DNA of 64,000 nucleotides from Actinoalloteichus caeruleus DSM 43889 (lineage in GTDB: Bacteria; Actinomycetota; Actinomycetes; Mycobacteriales; Pseudonocardiaceae), in assembly GCF_000429185.2 (NCBI RefSeq), contig NZ_AUBJ02000001.1, positions 3,472,001 through 3,536,000 on the forward strand, read 5' to 3'. Both the position numbers and the translations under genes were made by a program. The number at the start of each line of letters is the position of its first letter. Position 1 is the stretch's first letter. Under the pieces are notes generated by a model. That model ran no database searches. It was not told the origin of the DNA and saw only the letters and a program-made list of their open reading frames with translations. Below are positions 19,008-28,291 of this stretch, piece by piece.

Positions 19008-19274
19008 ATGGGTTTGACCGCCGCCGACGTGAGCAACGTGGTCATCCGGAAGTCGCCCAGGTTGCTCCGTTCCCGGGGCTACGACGTGGACGAGGTCGAC
19101 TCGTTCCTCCGCCTCGTGGTGGAGGCGCTGGACGGGCACTCCCGGTTGACGGCGCGGGACGTGCGTCGGGTCGCGTTCCGCGGCCCGCCGACCGGCCGGC
19201 GGGGCTACCACCGGGACGACGTCGACGGCCTGCTCGACCTGGTGGAGATGGCCCTGCGGGAACGCGGCCGCTGA
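19008..19274 (+). CDS. Small DivIVA domain protein
   Basis: 88-residue protein. The N-terminus LTAADVSNVVIRKSPRL and RGYDVDEVDSFLRLVVEAL match the DivIVA N-terminal domain, which targets curved membrane at poles and septa; a second, degenerate copy of the motif follows (RRGYHRDDVDGLLDLVEMAL). No long coiled coil is present, so it cannot be the full-length polar-growth DivIVA/Wag31. ATG 19008 is the first start after the terminator at 18976. Related short proteins occur in actinobacteria, and their function is unknown to me. The gene stands alone between rplY and pth. Confidence 0.7.
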   Translation: MGLTAADVSNVVIRKSPRLLRSRGYDVDEVDSFLRLVVEALDGHSRLTARDVRRVAFRGPPTGRRGYHRDDVDGLLDLVEMALRERGR

Positions 19275-19424
19275 CCGGTTCCCTGCCCCCGACCGGGTCA
19301 GGCCACCGGCCGGCCGTGCTGTCCGGTTCCGGGATCGACGGGCCAGGGGTGCGACCCCGCCGTCCCGGGGCACGGCACCGGTAGGGTCGGTCCGCTCGCG
19401 GGCCTCGACTGGAAAGGGTTGGCC

Positions 19425-20006
19425 GTGACAACCGAGGACACCCCGTTTCTGCTGGTGGGACTGGGCAATCCCGGGCCCCGCTACGCCGGGAACCGGCACA
19501 ACGTCGGCTTCATGGTGCTGGACCTGCTGGCCGGCCGGCTCGGCGCCCGCTACAAGGGCCACCGCAGCGGTTGCGACGTCGCCGAGGGACGGCTGGGCGG
19601 CGTTCGGGTGGTCCTGGCGAAACCCCGTTCCTACATGAACGTCTCGGGTGGCCCCGTCGTCGGCGCCGCCCGCTTCTACAAGATCCCGCCGGCCAGGACG
19701 GTCGTGGTGCACGACGAACTGGACCTGCCCTACGGGGCGATCCGGTTGAAGTCGGGCGGCGGCGAGGGCGGCCACAACGGGCTGCGGTCCATCACGTCCT
19801 CGACCGGTACCCGCGACTACCTCCGGGTCCGGTTCGGGGTGGGTCGACCGCCCGGTCGGATGGACCCGGCCGCCTACGTCCTCAAGGACTTCTCCGGGGC
19901 CGAACGCAAGGAGTTGGAGTTCTTCGTCGACCGGGCGGCCGACGCGGCGGAGGCGGTGGTCACCACCGGCCTGGAGGCCGCGCAGAACACCTTCCACGCG
20001 CTCTAG
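19425..20006 (+). CDS. pth: Peptidyl-tRNA hydrolase
   Basis: Releases tRNA from peptidyl-tRNA dropped by ribosomes. Family motifs are intact: [20 protein letters not shown] with the catalytic His, [20 protein letters not shown] with the catalytic Asp, and [14 protein letters not shown] choose GTG 19425 because GGAAAGGG stands six bases upstream; TTG 19419 would overlap that site. The product has 193 residues. It follows rplY as in other actinobacteria and is convergent with the ABC exporter genes. Confidence 0.97.
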   Translation: MTTEDTPFLLVGLGNPGPRYAGNRHNVGFMVLDLLAGRLGARYKGHRSGCDVAEGRLGGVRVVLAKPRSYMNVSGGPVVGAARFYKIPPARTVVVHDELDLPYGAIRLKSGGGEGGHNGLRSITSSTGTRDYLRVRFGVGRPPGRMDPAAYVLKDFSGAERKELEFFVDRAADAAEAVVTTGLEAAQNTFHAL

Positions 20007-20202
20007 GTCCCGACGTCGCCGGAAGCGTTCCACGCCTCAGCCGTCGTCCCGGCGCCCGCCGGCCCGCGCCGCACCCGAGCCCGGGGGTCGACACGCGGTG
20101 ACACCCCGAGCCGGGGTCCGGTCCCGGTCAGCTTCCGCCGGACTACCGGTGACGGGTGCGGAACGGGGCAACCCCCCCGGGGCCGGGACCGCGCTTCGCG
20201 GG

Positions 20203-21030
20203 CTACCGGGCGGAGCGGCGGATCGTCCGGATCCCGACCGCCAGCCCACCCGCGCAGGTCAGTGCCGCCGCCACCGCGCCCCACAGGACGGTGGACGAGG
20301 CGAAGGTGCCCATGAACAGCTCTCGTTCGGCGTCGACGATGTAGGTGAGCGGGTTGAACCGTGCCACGGTCCGCATCCAGTCCGGGCCGGTCTCCAACGG
20401 GAGCATCATCCCGGACAGCAGGAGCAGGGGGAAGGTCAGTGACTGCTGCACCGTCCAGAACATCCATTCCTTCCCGCGCGTGGCGATCGCGAGGGCGTAG
20501 GACAGCGCGCCGAGGCCGATGCCGAACACTCCCAGGAGGAGGATCCCGACGAGCACGTGCGCGAGATGCGGCGTGACGCCGAGCGGTACGGCTACCAGCG
20601 TGATCACCAGTGCCTGGACGACCAGGGGCGCGAACTCCTTGAGCGCGCGCCCGGTGAGGATGGACGCGCGGGACAGCGGAGAGGCGAGGATGCGCTCGTA
20701 GGACCCGGTCTGCATCTCGTACTGGAGGTTCGACCCGGTCATGCCCGTGCCGAAGACGCAGATCATCACGATCACTCCGGGCAGGAACCACTCCAGGGCG
20801 CTCGCGTCGCCGATCCCGTCACCGCCGACCATGCCTCCCAGCAGTGGCGCGAACAGGGCCAGGAACACCAACGGCTGGAGCAGGGAGAAGACCAACGAGA
20901 ACGGGTCACGCAGCACGACCACGATCTCGCGGGTGAAGACAGCTCGCGTGTCGCTCAGGAAGCGACCGATGCGGCCGCCCGTGCCGTCCTCGTCGGCGGC
21001 GTGCACGTGTTCGATCGTCTGGGCGTTCAT
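20203..21030 (-). CDS. ABC-2 type permease, DrrB-like
   Basis: Membrane half of a drug-type exporter: 275 residues with six hydrophobic helices and the ABC-2 pattern (REIVVVLRDPFSLVFSLLQP, GVIVMICVFGTGMTGSNLQYEM, SPLSRASILTGRALKE). The ATG overlaps the ATPase stop by four bases (21027-21030), so the two are translationally coupled. The divergent TetR gene at 22175 and the operators between suggest induction by an unknown compound. Substrate not predictable. Confidence 0.92.
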   Translation of the reverse strand: MNAQTIEHVHAADEDGTGGRIGRFLSDTRAVFTREIVVVLRDPFSLVFSLLQPLVFLALFAPLLGGMVGGDGIGDASALEWFLPGVIVMICVFGTGMTGSNLQYEMQTGSYERILASPLSRASILTGRALKEFAPLVVQALVITLVAVPLGVTPHLAHVLVGILLLGVFGIGLGALSYALAIATRGKEWMFWTVQQSLTFPLLLLSGMMLPLETGPDWMRTVARFNPLTYIVDAERELFMGTFASSTVLWGAVAAALTCAGGLAVGIRTIRRSAR

Positions 21031-22070
21031 GCGGCATCCGCTCCGTCCGTGGTGTTCGCGGTCCTGGCCGCCGCCGAGCCGTCCTCCGCCGCGTCGGGGG
21101 TGTCGTCCTCGCGCAGGCTGCGGCCGGTGAGGTTGAGGAAGACGTCGTCGAGCGTGGCCTCTCGGATCGCCGCCGCCTCCGGGCGGGCTCCCGCCGCCTC
21201 CAGCAGGTGGAGGATGCCCGGCAGCTGCCGTGCGCCGTGGTCGGTCGCGAGGACGACCGCCTCCCCGGCCCGCTCCTCGAAGCGGTCGGCGTAGCGCTGG
21301 TCCGCCCGCAACGCCCGCTTCGCCACGTCGGCCTCGTCCACGGCGCCGAAGGTCAGGGTGATCACGTCGTCGGCGTGGTCGAGCTTGAGCCTGCCCGGCG
21401 AGTCGTCGGCGATGACCGTGCCGTGGTCGATCACGATGACGCGCTCGGCCATGTCGTCGGCCTCCTCCAGGTAGTGCGTGGTGAGCACGAGCGTCATGCC
21501 GAGGTCATCGCGCATCCGGATGATGTGTTCCCACAGGTTCGCCCTCCCCTGCGGGTCCATGCCGGTGGAGGGCTCGTCGAGGAACAGCAGCGGCGGGTGG
21601 TTCATCAGACCCATCGCGACGTCGAGGCGACGACGTTGCCCGCCGGAGAGGCTCATGACGGGGCGCTTCTCGAGCCCGTTCAGCTGTAGCGCGCGCAGGA
21701 GCTCCGCCGCGCGCTCGCGGGACACGGCCGGCGCGAGCCGGTGGAACGAGCCCTGGGCGCGCAGCTCGTCGATGACCCGGTAGTTGTGCCCGGCGCCGTT
21801 GCCCTGGCCGATGTAGCCGATGCGGCGGCGGACGAGGGCTGGTTGGGTGCGCACGTCCGCCCCGGCCACCCTCGCACTACCGGAACTCGGGCTGAGCAGG
21901 GTGGTGAGCATCCGCAGGGTGGTCGACTTGCCCGCTCCGTTCGGCCCCAGGAAGGCGACGAGCTCGCCCGGCGCGACGTCGAGGTCGACCCCCTTCACCG
22001 CGTGGACGAGCTGCTTCCCCCGCTGGAAGGTCTTGGTCAGACCCTCAGTGTGGATCATGGGAACCTTCAT
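21027..22070 (-). CDS. ABC transporter ATPase, DrrA-like (daunorubicin resistance type)
   Basis: ATPase of the exporter. Walker A GPNGAGKST, signature MSLSGGQRRRLDVAMGL, Walker B LLFLDEPSTGMDPQGR and switch TTHYLEEADDMAE are of the DrrA/CcmA type, and a C-terminal domain of about 100 residues (DADVAKRALRADQRY region to EATLDDVFLNLTGRSL) is the DrrA-specific extension. 347 residues from ATG 22070. The gene starts only five bases from the first operator (22075), so repressor binding would sit on its promoter. Confidence 0.93.
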   Translation of the reverse strand: MKVPMIHTEGLTKTFQRGKQLVHAVKGVDLDVAPGELVAFLGPNGAGKSTTLRMLTTLLSPSSGSARVAGADVRTQPALVRRRIGYIGQGNGAGHNYRVIDELRAQGSFHRLAPAVSRERAAELLRALQLNGLEKRPVMSLSGGQRRRLDVAMGLMNHPPLLFLDEPSTGMDPQGRANLWEHIIRMRDDLGMTLVLTTHYLEEADDMAERVIVIDHGTVIADDSPGRLKLDHADDVITLTFGAVDEADVAKRALRADQRYADRFEERAGEAVVLATDHGARQLPGILHLLEAAGARPEAAAIREATLDDVFLNLTGRSLREDDTPDAAEDGSAAARTANTTDGADAA

Positions 22071-22074
22071 TCGC

Positions 22075-22119
22075 GTACGGTGTACCGAAAATGACGAGCG
22101 ACATTAACATACGATGTAC
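22075..22119. promoter_or_regulatory. Two GTAC-type operators between ABC exporter and TetR gene
   Basis: GTAC-GGT-GTAC at 22075-22085 and ATAC-GAT-GTAC at 22109-22119, with centres 34 bp apart (about three helical turns). They lie between the divergent ATPase start (22070) and the TetR start (22175). The same core occurs at two other TetR divergons in this window (33135 and 52059). Confidence 0.6.
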
Positions 22120-22174
22120 GGGAATTGCCACGAGGATTGTGCGATCCGGGCACGACGTCTGGGAGGCTGGTCGC

Positions 22175-23017
22175 GTGACTGACAGGAGACCGACGTCCGC
22201 TCCGACGGGGCAGGGAACATCGGAGCCCGCGAGCGCCTGCCCGCCGCCCGAGGCGGTGCCGAGGTCCACGGCGGAGGTCGCCCGCCGACTCGCCCTGCTG
22301 TGGGACCGCCCCACGCCGTCCCCGCTCGGGCGCCGGGCGCGGCTGAGCCTCACCGCGGTCGTGGACGCGGCCATCGGCCTCGTCCAGGAGTCCGGACTCG
22401 AGGCGCTCTCGATGCGCGGGGTGGCCGCGCGGCTCGGCGTGGGCGCCATGTCCCTGTACACCTACGTGCCCGGCCGCACCGAACTCGTCGACCTCATGAT
22501 CGACCGCGCGTACGAGGCTTTCGAGCTCCCCGACCCGGAGGCCGACTGGCGTCCCGCCCTGGAGCAGTACGCGAGGCAGCTGCACGCGCTGCTCGGACGA
22601 CATCCGTGGATGCTCACGCTCAACCGGACCCGGCTTCCGCTCGCACCGCACGTGCTCGACGCCGACGAGGCCGGGCTCCGCACGTTGATCGACACCGGAC
22701 TGCCGGAACATCGGGTGGTCGAGGTGGTCGAACTCGTCAACGGGCTCGTCTGGGGCCTCGCCTCCACCGCCGCGCGCGAGGCCGCGGAGAGCAGTGAGAC
22801 CGGCCAGGGGTACGGCGAGTACTGGCAGGAGTGGAGCGGTTTCTGGGTGACCTACTTCGACGTCGAGCGCTATCCGACGATGACGCGGGTCTACCAGGCT
22901 GGCGCGTTCGACGACGGCGTCGACTTCGACCGCGTCCTCGGTCGCCTGCTCGACAGCGTGGAGAACACGATCGACCAGTACTCCACCGGGGCGTCCCCGG
23001 CGTCTCGGCACGACTGA
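22175..23017 (+). CDS. TetR family regulator of the adjacent ABC exporter
   Basis: 280-residue repressor-like protein: the helix-turn-helix covers TAVVDAAIGLVQESGLEAL and SMRGVAARLGVGAMSLYTYV, and the C-terminal domain resembles the tetracycline-repressor C-terminal family (RHPWMLTLNRTRLPLAPH, EHRVVEVVELVNGLVWGLA). I choose GTG 22175 since GGGAGG lies eight bases upstream; an ATG at 22091 is inside the operator region and adds residues of non-coding type. About 50 low-complexity residues precede the DNA-binding domain. It is divergent from the ABC genes with two operators between, the usual layout for an autoregulated exporter repressor. Confidence 0.92.
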   Translation: MTDRRPTSAPTGQGTSEPASACPPPEAVPRSTAEVARRLALLWDRPTPSPLGRRARLSLTAVVDAAIGLVQESGLEALSMRGVAARLGVGAMSLYTYVPGRTELVDLMIDRAYEAFELPDPEADWRPALEQYARQLHALLGRHPWMLTLNRTRLPLAPHVLDADEAGLRTLIDTGLPEHRVVEVVELVNGLVWGLASTAAREAAESSETGQGYGEYWQEWSGFWVTYFDVERYPTMTRVYQAGAFDDGVDFDRVLGRLLDSVENTIDQYSTGASPASRHD

Positions 23018-23458
23018 ACGGAGCCAGCGCGGGGGCGAGTTCGCCGTGAGGGGTCAGCGTCCCCGACGTGCTGGGCGGTCTTCGACGGCGCACTCGCTGG
23101 GAGTCATCTCGATCGACGGGCCTGGCCGCGCCGGACGCCACCGGCGGCTGCTCACCCGGGCGCCGAGAGGTGCCCGGGGATGGCGGGGGCGGACGCGGGC
23201 CGGCCGGCCAACGGTCGACGCCGTGGGGACGTCGAGCGGACCGGCCGCCCTCGCCCCGGGGACCGCTGCCGCGGAATGGGCGCCCCACCACGGCATGCCA
23301 TGCCAGCTGGATCGCGCCGGCACTCCGTCGGAGACCGGACCGGCGGCACGGCTCCGCCCCTGGCCAGGGACGCGACCGAGCACGGAGCCCCGAGGAGGGG
23401 ACTCCGGACCACGTGGGCGGGCGCGCACCACGCGCCCCTCATGCTCCCGGCGCCCGGC
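23018..23458. other. Intergenic region without recognisable gene
   Basis: About 440 bp between the TetR gene and the convergent ABC-F gene. Open frames are present on both strands but encode Arg/Pro/Gly-rich sequence without motifs. I see no convincing terminator or RNA. Confidence 0.4.
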
Positions 23459-25261
23459 TCAGCCCTCCGCCAGTTCGGCGGCGGCCAACCACTCCAGCTC
23501 GACCTCCTCCTTCTCCGCGACGACCTTGCGGAGTTCGGTGTCGAGCTCGGTCAGGCGGTGCGGGTCGCTGCCGGCCTCGGCGATGGAGTCGTTGATCCGC
23601 TCCTCCTTCGCCGTCAGCGTGTCGAGCCGACGCTCCAGCTTGGCGAGCTGCTTGCGGACGGCGCGCTGTTCGGCGGCCGTCGCCTTCGCGGCGGCGCTCT
23701 TCCCGCCGCCGGCCGGGGAGACCGAGGAGGTCGTCCCGCCACCGCCCCGGCCCGAGTCCAGGTCCTCCTGGCGTCGACGCAGGTACTCCTCGATGCCCCC
23801 GGGCAGGTCGGTGATCACTCCGTCGCCGAAGAGGGCCACCACCTGGTCGCAGACCCGTTCCACGAGGTAGCGGTCGTGGGAGACGACCACGAGGGTTCCC
23901 GGCCACGAGTCGAGCAGGTCCTCCAGCTGCTGGAGCGTGTCGATGTCGAGGTCGTTGGTCGGCTCGTCGAGCAGCAGGACGTTCGGTTCCGCCATCAGCA
24001 GCCGGGCCAGTTGCAGCCGACGGCGTTCACCGCCGGAGAGGTCCGAGACCGGGGTCCACTGCCGCCCCTTGGGGAACCCGAGCCGTTCGGCGAGCTGGGA
24101 CGCCGCGAGCTCCAGCTTGCCCAGCACGATCCGCTGGGCGATCTCCTCGATGGCTTCGAGGACCCGCAGGTCACCGGGCAGGTCGTCCAGTTCCTGCCGC
24201 AGGTGGGCCAGCCGGACCGTCTGCCCCCGCAGGCGGCGGCCACCGTCGGGTTCCCGCTCCCCCGCCAGCAGCCGCAGCAGGGTCGTCTTGCCGGACCCGT
24301 TCACCCCGACCAGGCCGATGCGGTCCCCAGGACCGATCCGCCAGGTGACCCGCGACAGCAGGGACCGCTCCCCGACGCGCAGGTCGGCGTCCTCGATCTC
24401 CAGGACGGTCCGCCCGAGCCGCCGCTTCGCGAAGCTCAGCAGTTGCACCGAGTTCCTGGGTTCCGGCACGTCGGAGATCAGCGCCTCGGCGGCCTCGATG
24501 CGGAACCGGGGCTTCGAGGTCCGGGCGGGCGCGCCACGCCGCAGCCAGGCGAGTTCCTTGCGGGCGAGGTTGCGCCGCCGGTCCTCGGCGGCCTGGGCCT
24601 GCCGCCCGCGCTCCGCCCTGGCGAAGATCCAGTCCGCGTAGCCGCCCTCGTACTGTTCGACGCGGCCGTCGACGACCTCCCAGGTCCGGGTGCAGACGGT
24701 GTCGAGGAACCAGCGGTCGTGGGTGACGACGATGAGCGCGCACCGGCGCGCGGTGAGGTGTTCGGCCAGCCAACGGACACCCTCGACGTCGAGGTGGTTG
24801 GTGGGCTCGTCCAGCACCACCAGGTCGAGCTCCTGGACGAGCGCGGCGGCCAGCGCCACTCGGCGTCGTTCACCACCGGAGAGCGTGCCGATGCGCGTGT
24901 CCAACCCCCGGTCGGTGATGCCCAGTCCGCCGAGCACGGAGCGCACCCTGGGGTCGGCCGCCCACTCGTGCTCGGCGGCGAATCCCAGGGGTTCCAGCAC
25001 GGCCTGCCGGATGGTCGACGCCTCGGCCAGTTCGGTGCGCTGCGTCACCACGGCCATCCGCAGGTCGGACACGTGGCTCACCCGGCCCGAGTCGGGGGGC
25101 TCACTGCCGGCCAACACCTCGAGCAACGTGGTCTTGCCACCACCGTTGAGGCCGACCACGCCGACGCGTTCGCCGCGGGAGACACCGAGCGAGACGTGGT
25201 CCAGCAGGGTCCGCACCCCGTGCGACTTGGACACGTCCTCCAGGTTGACGAGGTTCACCAT
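23459..25261 (-). CDS. ABC-F family ATPase, Uup-like
   Basis: Soluble protein of 600 residues with two ABC domains in one chain and no membrane segment, the ABC-F plan of ribosome-associated translation factors. Domain 1: GLNGGGKTT, LSGGERRRVALAAAL, VVLDEPTNHLD. Domain 2: GVNGSGKTT, LSGGERRRLQLARLL, LLLDEPTNDLD. The linker between the domains carries basic and Gln-rich helices, and a C-terminal coiled coil (about residues 525-600) marks the Uup type. Uup is linked to ribosome function and to suppression of transposon precise excision; antibiotic resistance is possible for ABC-F proteins but not indicated here. ATG 25261 is the first start of the domain. Confidence 0.93.
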   Translation of the reverse strand: MVNLVNLEDVSKSHGVRTLLDHVSLGVSRGERVGVVGLNGGGKTTLLEVLAGSEPPDSGRVSHVSDLRMAVVTQRTELAEASTIRQAVLEPLGFAAEHEWAADPRVRSVLGGLGITDRGLDTRIGTLSGGERRRVALAAALVQELDLVVLDEPTNHLDVEGVRWLAEHLTARRCALIVVTHDRWFLDTVCTRTWEVVDGRVEQYEGGYADWIFARAERGRQAQAAEDRRRNLARKELAWLRRGAPARTSKPRFRIEAAEALISDVPEPRNSVQLLSFAKRRLGRTVLEIEDADLRVGERSLLSRVTWRIGPGDRIGLVGVNGSGKTTLLRLLAGEREPDGGRRLRGQTVRLAHLRQELDDLPGDLRVLEAIEEIAQRIVLGKLELAASQLAERLGFPKGRQWTPVSDLSGGERRRLQLARLLMAEPNVLLLDEPTNDLDIDTLQQLEDLLDSWPGTLVVVSHDRYLVERVCDQVVALFGDGVITDLPGGIEEYLRRRQEDLDSGRGGGGTTSSVSPAGGGKSAAAKATAAEQRAVRKQLAKLERRLDTLTAKEERINDSIAEAGSDPHRLTELDTELRKVVAEKEEVELEWLAAAELAEG

Positions 25262-25446
25262 GCGTTGAGCCGCTCCGTGCTTCCGGCCGCCCGGCCCACC
25301 TCCCCGTGCGGGGGAGGACGCCGACGGCGGCCACGTTCCGTGCCGTCACTCCCTCCGAGCCTACGCAAGGGAGGGTCGCGTCCGGCCCCGGACCTTCGAG
25401 GGCTGGCGGCCGGGCCCCTCGGCCGGGGCGGTCGGCGACCCCGGGC

Positions 25447-25471
25447 GGGGAGGGGCCCACCGCCCCTCCCC
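25447..25471. terminator. Hairpin terminator downstream of espG-like gene
   Basis: Perfect 9-bp stem GGGGAGGGG/CCCCTCCCC with a seven-base loop, 24 bp after the end of the EspG-like gene (minus strand) and 186 bp before the ABC-F start. Confidence 0.6.
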
Positions 25472-25494
25472 CGGTCCGCTCGGGCGCCGGCCGG

Positions 25495-26316
25495 TCACCG
25501 CCCCTCGCGGAGCGCCGTGATCGCCTCCCCGAGCTTCTGGGCGAACCTCCGGTGGTCGGCGCCGAAGAAGTTCGCCACCCGCCCGTTCGGGGACTCCGAG
25601 ACCTGGTTGACGATCCGCCCGTCCTCGGTGTCCGACCACTGGATCAGGGGTGCCTTGGTCGTGCGCCCCAGCCGGTCCCGGACGGTGATCCCGATCTGGC
25701 CGGTACGGAGCCGGGGCTTCTCGAAGACCCGTTCCAGGGTCCGCACAGCCGAGCTCTGCGCTCCCGCCGCCCGGGGGCGGTCCTGCTCCAGGAAGCTGTG
25801 GTCCTCGTCGATCTCGTCGTCCCGGCGGTGCCGGCCCGTCGGCGCCGGGCGCGGCTCGGCGGCGGGCATCGGCAGGGTGACCGAGGGGATCGACGCCGCC
25901 GGCGCCTCGGGCAACAGGGCCAACGCCGAGTAGACGAGGCTGCTGGCCCTGATCTCCTCGACGCGGATGCCACCCCCGAGTTCCCCCCGGACCCGATACC
26001 CGACCTCACCGTTCCCGGCGACCAGCAGGGCCTGGTGCCCGCCCTGTTCCTTCAGGTCGGTCATCCAGATCATGTCGACGGCCAACGGTGGCCGGGCCAT
26101 CATCAGCAGGGCGTCCTCGACCTCCGTGTTGGCGCGAATCCCGTCCCCGAGGCCGGAGGCGGCGAGCTGGTTGTAGACACGGCGGCGGATCTCCGCGCGC
26201 TCGTCCATGGTCTCGCCGTGGGACCTGACCCGTAAGGGGTAGGGGTGGCGGCCGAGGCCACCGTCCTCCCAGAGGATGTCGTACTGCTGCGCGGTGAGTC
26301 GGAACGAGAAGGACAT
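25495..26316 (-). CDS. ESX secretion-associated protein EspG family
   Basis: 273-residue soluble protein resembling EspG, the chaperone that binds PE/PPE or related substrates of type VII secretion. The N-terminal part FRLTAQQYDILWEDGGLGRHPYPL and the central SLVYSALALLP and C-terminal GQIGITVRDRLGR followed by DTEDGRIVNQVSESPNG fit the actinobacterial EspG family. There are no ESX genes, WXG100 genes or PPE genes within the window, so it is an orphan here. ATG 26316 is the natural start. It precedes a hairpin and is transcribed in the same direction as ispE, about 400 bp downstream of it. Family call is by recognition and would merit a profile search. Confidence 0.7.
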   Translation of the reverse strand: MSFSFRLTAQQYDILWEDGGLGRHPYPLRVRSHGETMDERAEIRRRVYNQLAASGLGDGIRANTEVEDALLMMARPPLAVDMIWMTDLKEQGGHQALLVAGNGEVGYRVRGELGGGIRVEEIRASSLVYSALALLPEAPAASIPSVTLPMPAAEPRPAPTGRHRRDDEIDEDHSFLEQDRPRAAGAQSSAVRTLERVFEKPRLRTGQIGITVRDRLGRTTKAPLIQWSDTEDGRIVNQVSESPNGRVANFFGADHRRFAQKLGEAITALREGR

Positions 26317-26713
26317 GGTCAGCCGTTTCGGTTGGTCTGGTCGCGGTGGCTCGGTGGGCGGGCCGAGACCTGGAGGAGGGCCCACCGGGCCGGGAGCGGG
26401 CAGCGCGTGGCCGGTCCCCTTCGCACGAATCCCCTTGTCCACGCCGAACACCACCCGGCGGGGCTCCTCCCCCTCCGGGTCCGGTGCCCGCCGGCGTCGG
26501 CGACCCGCCCCCTGTTCACAGCAGCCAAACAGATCGGGTGCCCGCCGCGCAGTGAACTTCGATCAATTGCGACGTTCAGGTGATATCGACGTGAGGTGAC
26601 GGTGGTCGACGCTCCCGCGCCCCCTCCGGGGGATGGGCGGAGGACCACTCCGGCACGCCGCCCTGGCGTGCCCGAGCCCGGGAGCGGGATCTCGCCACCG
26701 CTGACCGGTCGGA
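26317..26713. other. Intergenic region between ispE and the EspG-like gene
   Basis: About 400 bp. No gene can be supported. GC falls in the middle (around 26545-26600, CTTCGATCAATTGCGACG), a likely promoter area for the EspG-like gene. Confidence 0.4.
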
Positions 26714-27679
26714 TCAGGCGTGCACCTGGGGTGGGGTAGGGCGCGGGCTGTCCTCGCTGCTGACCACCCTGGCGCCCGGGACAGGACCGTGCGCGACCCG
26801 CACGGTGCGGCAGACCCCGACCCCGGAGAGCTCGGCGGCGACCCGGACGGCGGAGTCGCCGTCGGTGCACAGGAAGGCGCAACTGGGGCCGGAGCCGGAG
26901 ATCATGCCGGCCACGGCTCCCGCGTTGACCCCGGCCCGCAACGTGCGGCGCAGGGCGGGACGGAGGGAGACCGCCGCCGCCTGGAGATCGTTGCCCAGGA
27001 GCAGCGCGAGTTGGAGCGGATCACCGGAGGACAGGGCCTCCAGCACCGGTTCCACGCCACCAACCCGGGGCGGCGAGCCCTCCCGGCGCAGCCTGTCCAG
27101 CTCTGCGAAGACGTCGGGGGTGGACAGACCCCGACTGGCGAGGGCGATGACCCAGTGGAAGGTGTGCCGGGACAACACCGGCACCAGCCGTTCACCCCGC
27201 CCCGTGCCCAGTGCGTAGCCGCCGTGCAGGGAGAAGGGGATGTCGCTGCCCAGGGTCGCGGCGACACCGGACAGCTCGTCCCGCCCCATCTCCAACCGCC
27301 ACAGGTTGACCAACCCGACGAGGGTGGCCGCCGCGTCGGCACTGCCGCCGGCCATGCCGCCCGCCACCGGGATGGACTTGCGGATGTCGATCCTGACCTT
27401 CAGGTGGTCCGGGTCGCGGCCGACGTGCTCGGCGAGCGCCCGGGCGGCCCGCCACGCCAGGTTCGAGGAGTCGAGGGGGACGGTGTCCGCTCCCTCGCCC
27501 GTCACGTCGAGCCCGGGTTCGTCGGCGACGGAGACGGTGACCTCGTCGGTCAGCGACAGGGCCTGGAAGATCGTCGCCAACTCGTGGTAGCCGTCGTCCC
27601 GCGCGTCACCGACGGCGAGGTGGAGGTTCACCTTGGCCGGGGCTCGAACGGTCACCGGGGGCGGTACTACTGCCAGCAC
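26714..27679 (-). CDS. ispE: 4-diphosphocytidyl-2-C-methyl-D-erythritol kinase
   Basis: GHMP kinase of the MEP isoprenoid pathway. It shows APAKVNLHL near the start, [16 protein letters not shown], the ATP-binding loop [16 protein letters not shown] and the C-terminal [12 protein letters not shown]. The length is 321 residues from GTG 27679, with a Pro-rich tail; a GTG eight codons inside is also possible. In actinobacteria ispE normally follows ksgA directly. Here 6.4 kb of other genes separate them, and a strong hairpin at 28109 blocks readthrough from metQ, so ispE must use its own promoter in 27680-28100. Confidence 0.96.
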   Translation of the reverse strand: MLAVVPPPVTVRAPAKVNLHLAVGDARDDGYHELATIFQALSLTDEVTVSVADEPGLDVTGEGADTVPLDSSNLAWRAARALAEHVGRDPDHLKVRIDIRKSIPVAGGMAGGSADAAATLVGLVNLWRLEMGRDELSGVAATLGSDIPFSLHGGYALGTGRGERLVPVLSRHTFHWVIALASRGLSTPDVFAELDRLRREGSPPRVGGVEPVLEALSSGDPLQLALLLGNDLQAAAVSLRPALRRTLRAGVNAGAVAGMISGSGPSCAFLCTDGDSAVRVAAELSGVGVCRTVRVAHGPVPGARVVSSEDSPRPTPPQVHA

Positions 27680-28291
27680 CCTTGCAGCCTACGGGCGTTT
27701 GGCCGATCTTCCGCCCCCGAACCGGTGAGGATCACTCTCCGTAGAGCGGAACCGCGCTGCCTCGCCGCGCCGACCGCTCGGTTCGGGTAGCCCGAACGGG
27801 CAGGTGGCCACGATCGGCCAACGATCGCGCCGGGCGTCCAGGCGTCCTCCGAACGGTGTTCCTCGTGCTCGTCCCCTGCGCTGGGCCGTCCGGGCGGCGG
27901 CCGGCCGCCCTGACGAGGTGTCCACCGAACCGACGGCGTCGAGATCCACCCGAACAGCGGCCGACGCGGAACCGGGGCAGGAGCCGCCCGGCCGACCCGG
28001 GGGCGGTGAGTCGAATCACAGCGACGGTGGGACATTCCCAGGCACGCGCGGCCCGACGAGCTGCCTCGACCGCGTCCGGCGGCTGGCTCCCCCGCCCTTC
28101 GGGGGCTCGTCGTCCATCCCCTCCCCCGAGAGGGATGGACGACTCGTCACCAGCCCTGGACGTGAACCAGCAGGGCCACGACCAGGAAAGGGTATCCGGC
28201 GGACGCGGGCCGGCATCGCGCCTCGGCTCCCGAGGGGGCTCCGGTCACGGCCGCACGGACGTCATGACCGCTCCCGACGGGAGGGCTGGCC
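27680..28291. other. Intergenic region upstream of ispE
   Basis: About 610 bp between metQ and ispE, both on the minus strand. It contains the metQ terminator hairpin (28109-28143). Translations of the open frames have no coding character. The ispE promoter is expected in the part nearest 27680, but I see no clear -10/-35. Confidence 0.4.
28109..28143 (-). terminator. Terminator of the metNIQ operon
   Basis: Perfect 12-bp inverted repeat GTCGTCCATCCC/GGGATGGACGAC with an 11-base loop, about 150 bp after the metQ stop. Confidence 0.7.

Noticed and set aside
23459-25261. Antibiotic-resistance ABC-F protein
   Set aside because: The C-terminal coiled coil and overall plan match Uup rather than the resistance group, and nothing in the context points to a drug.
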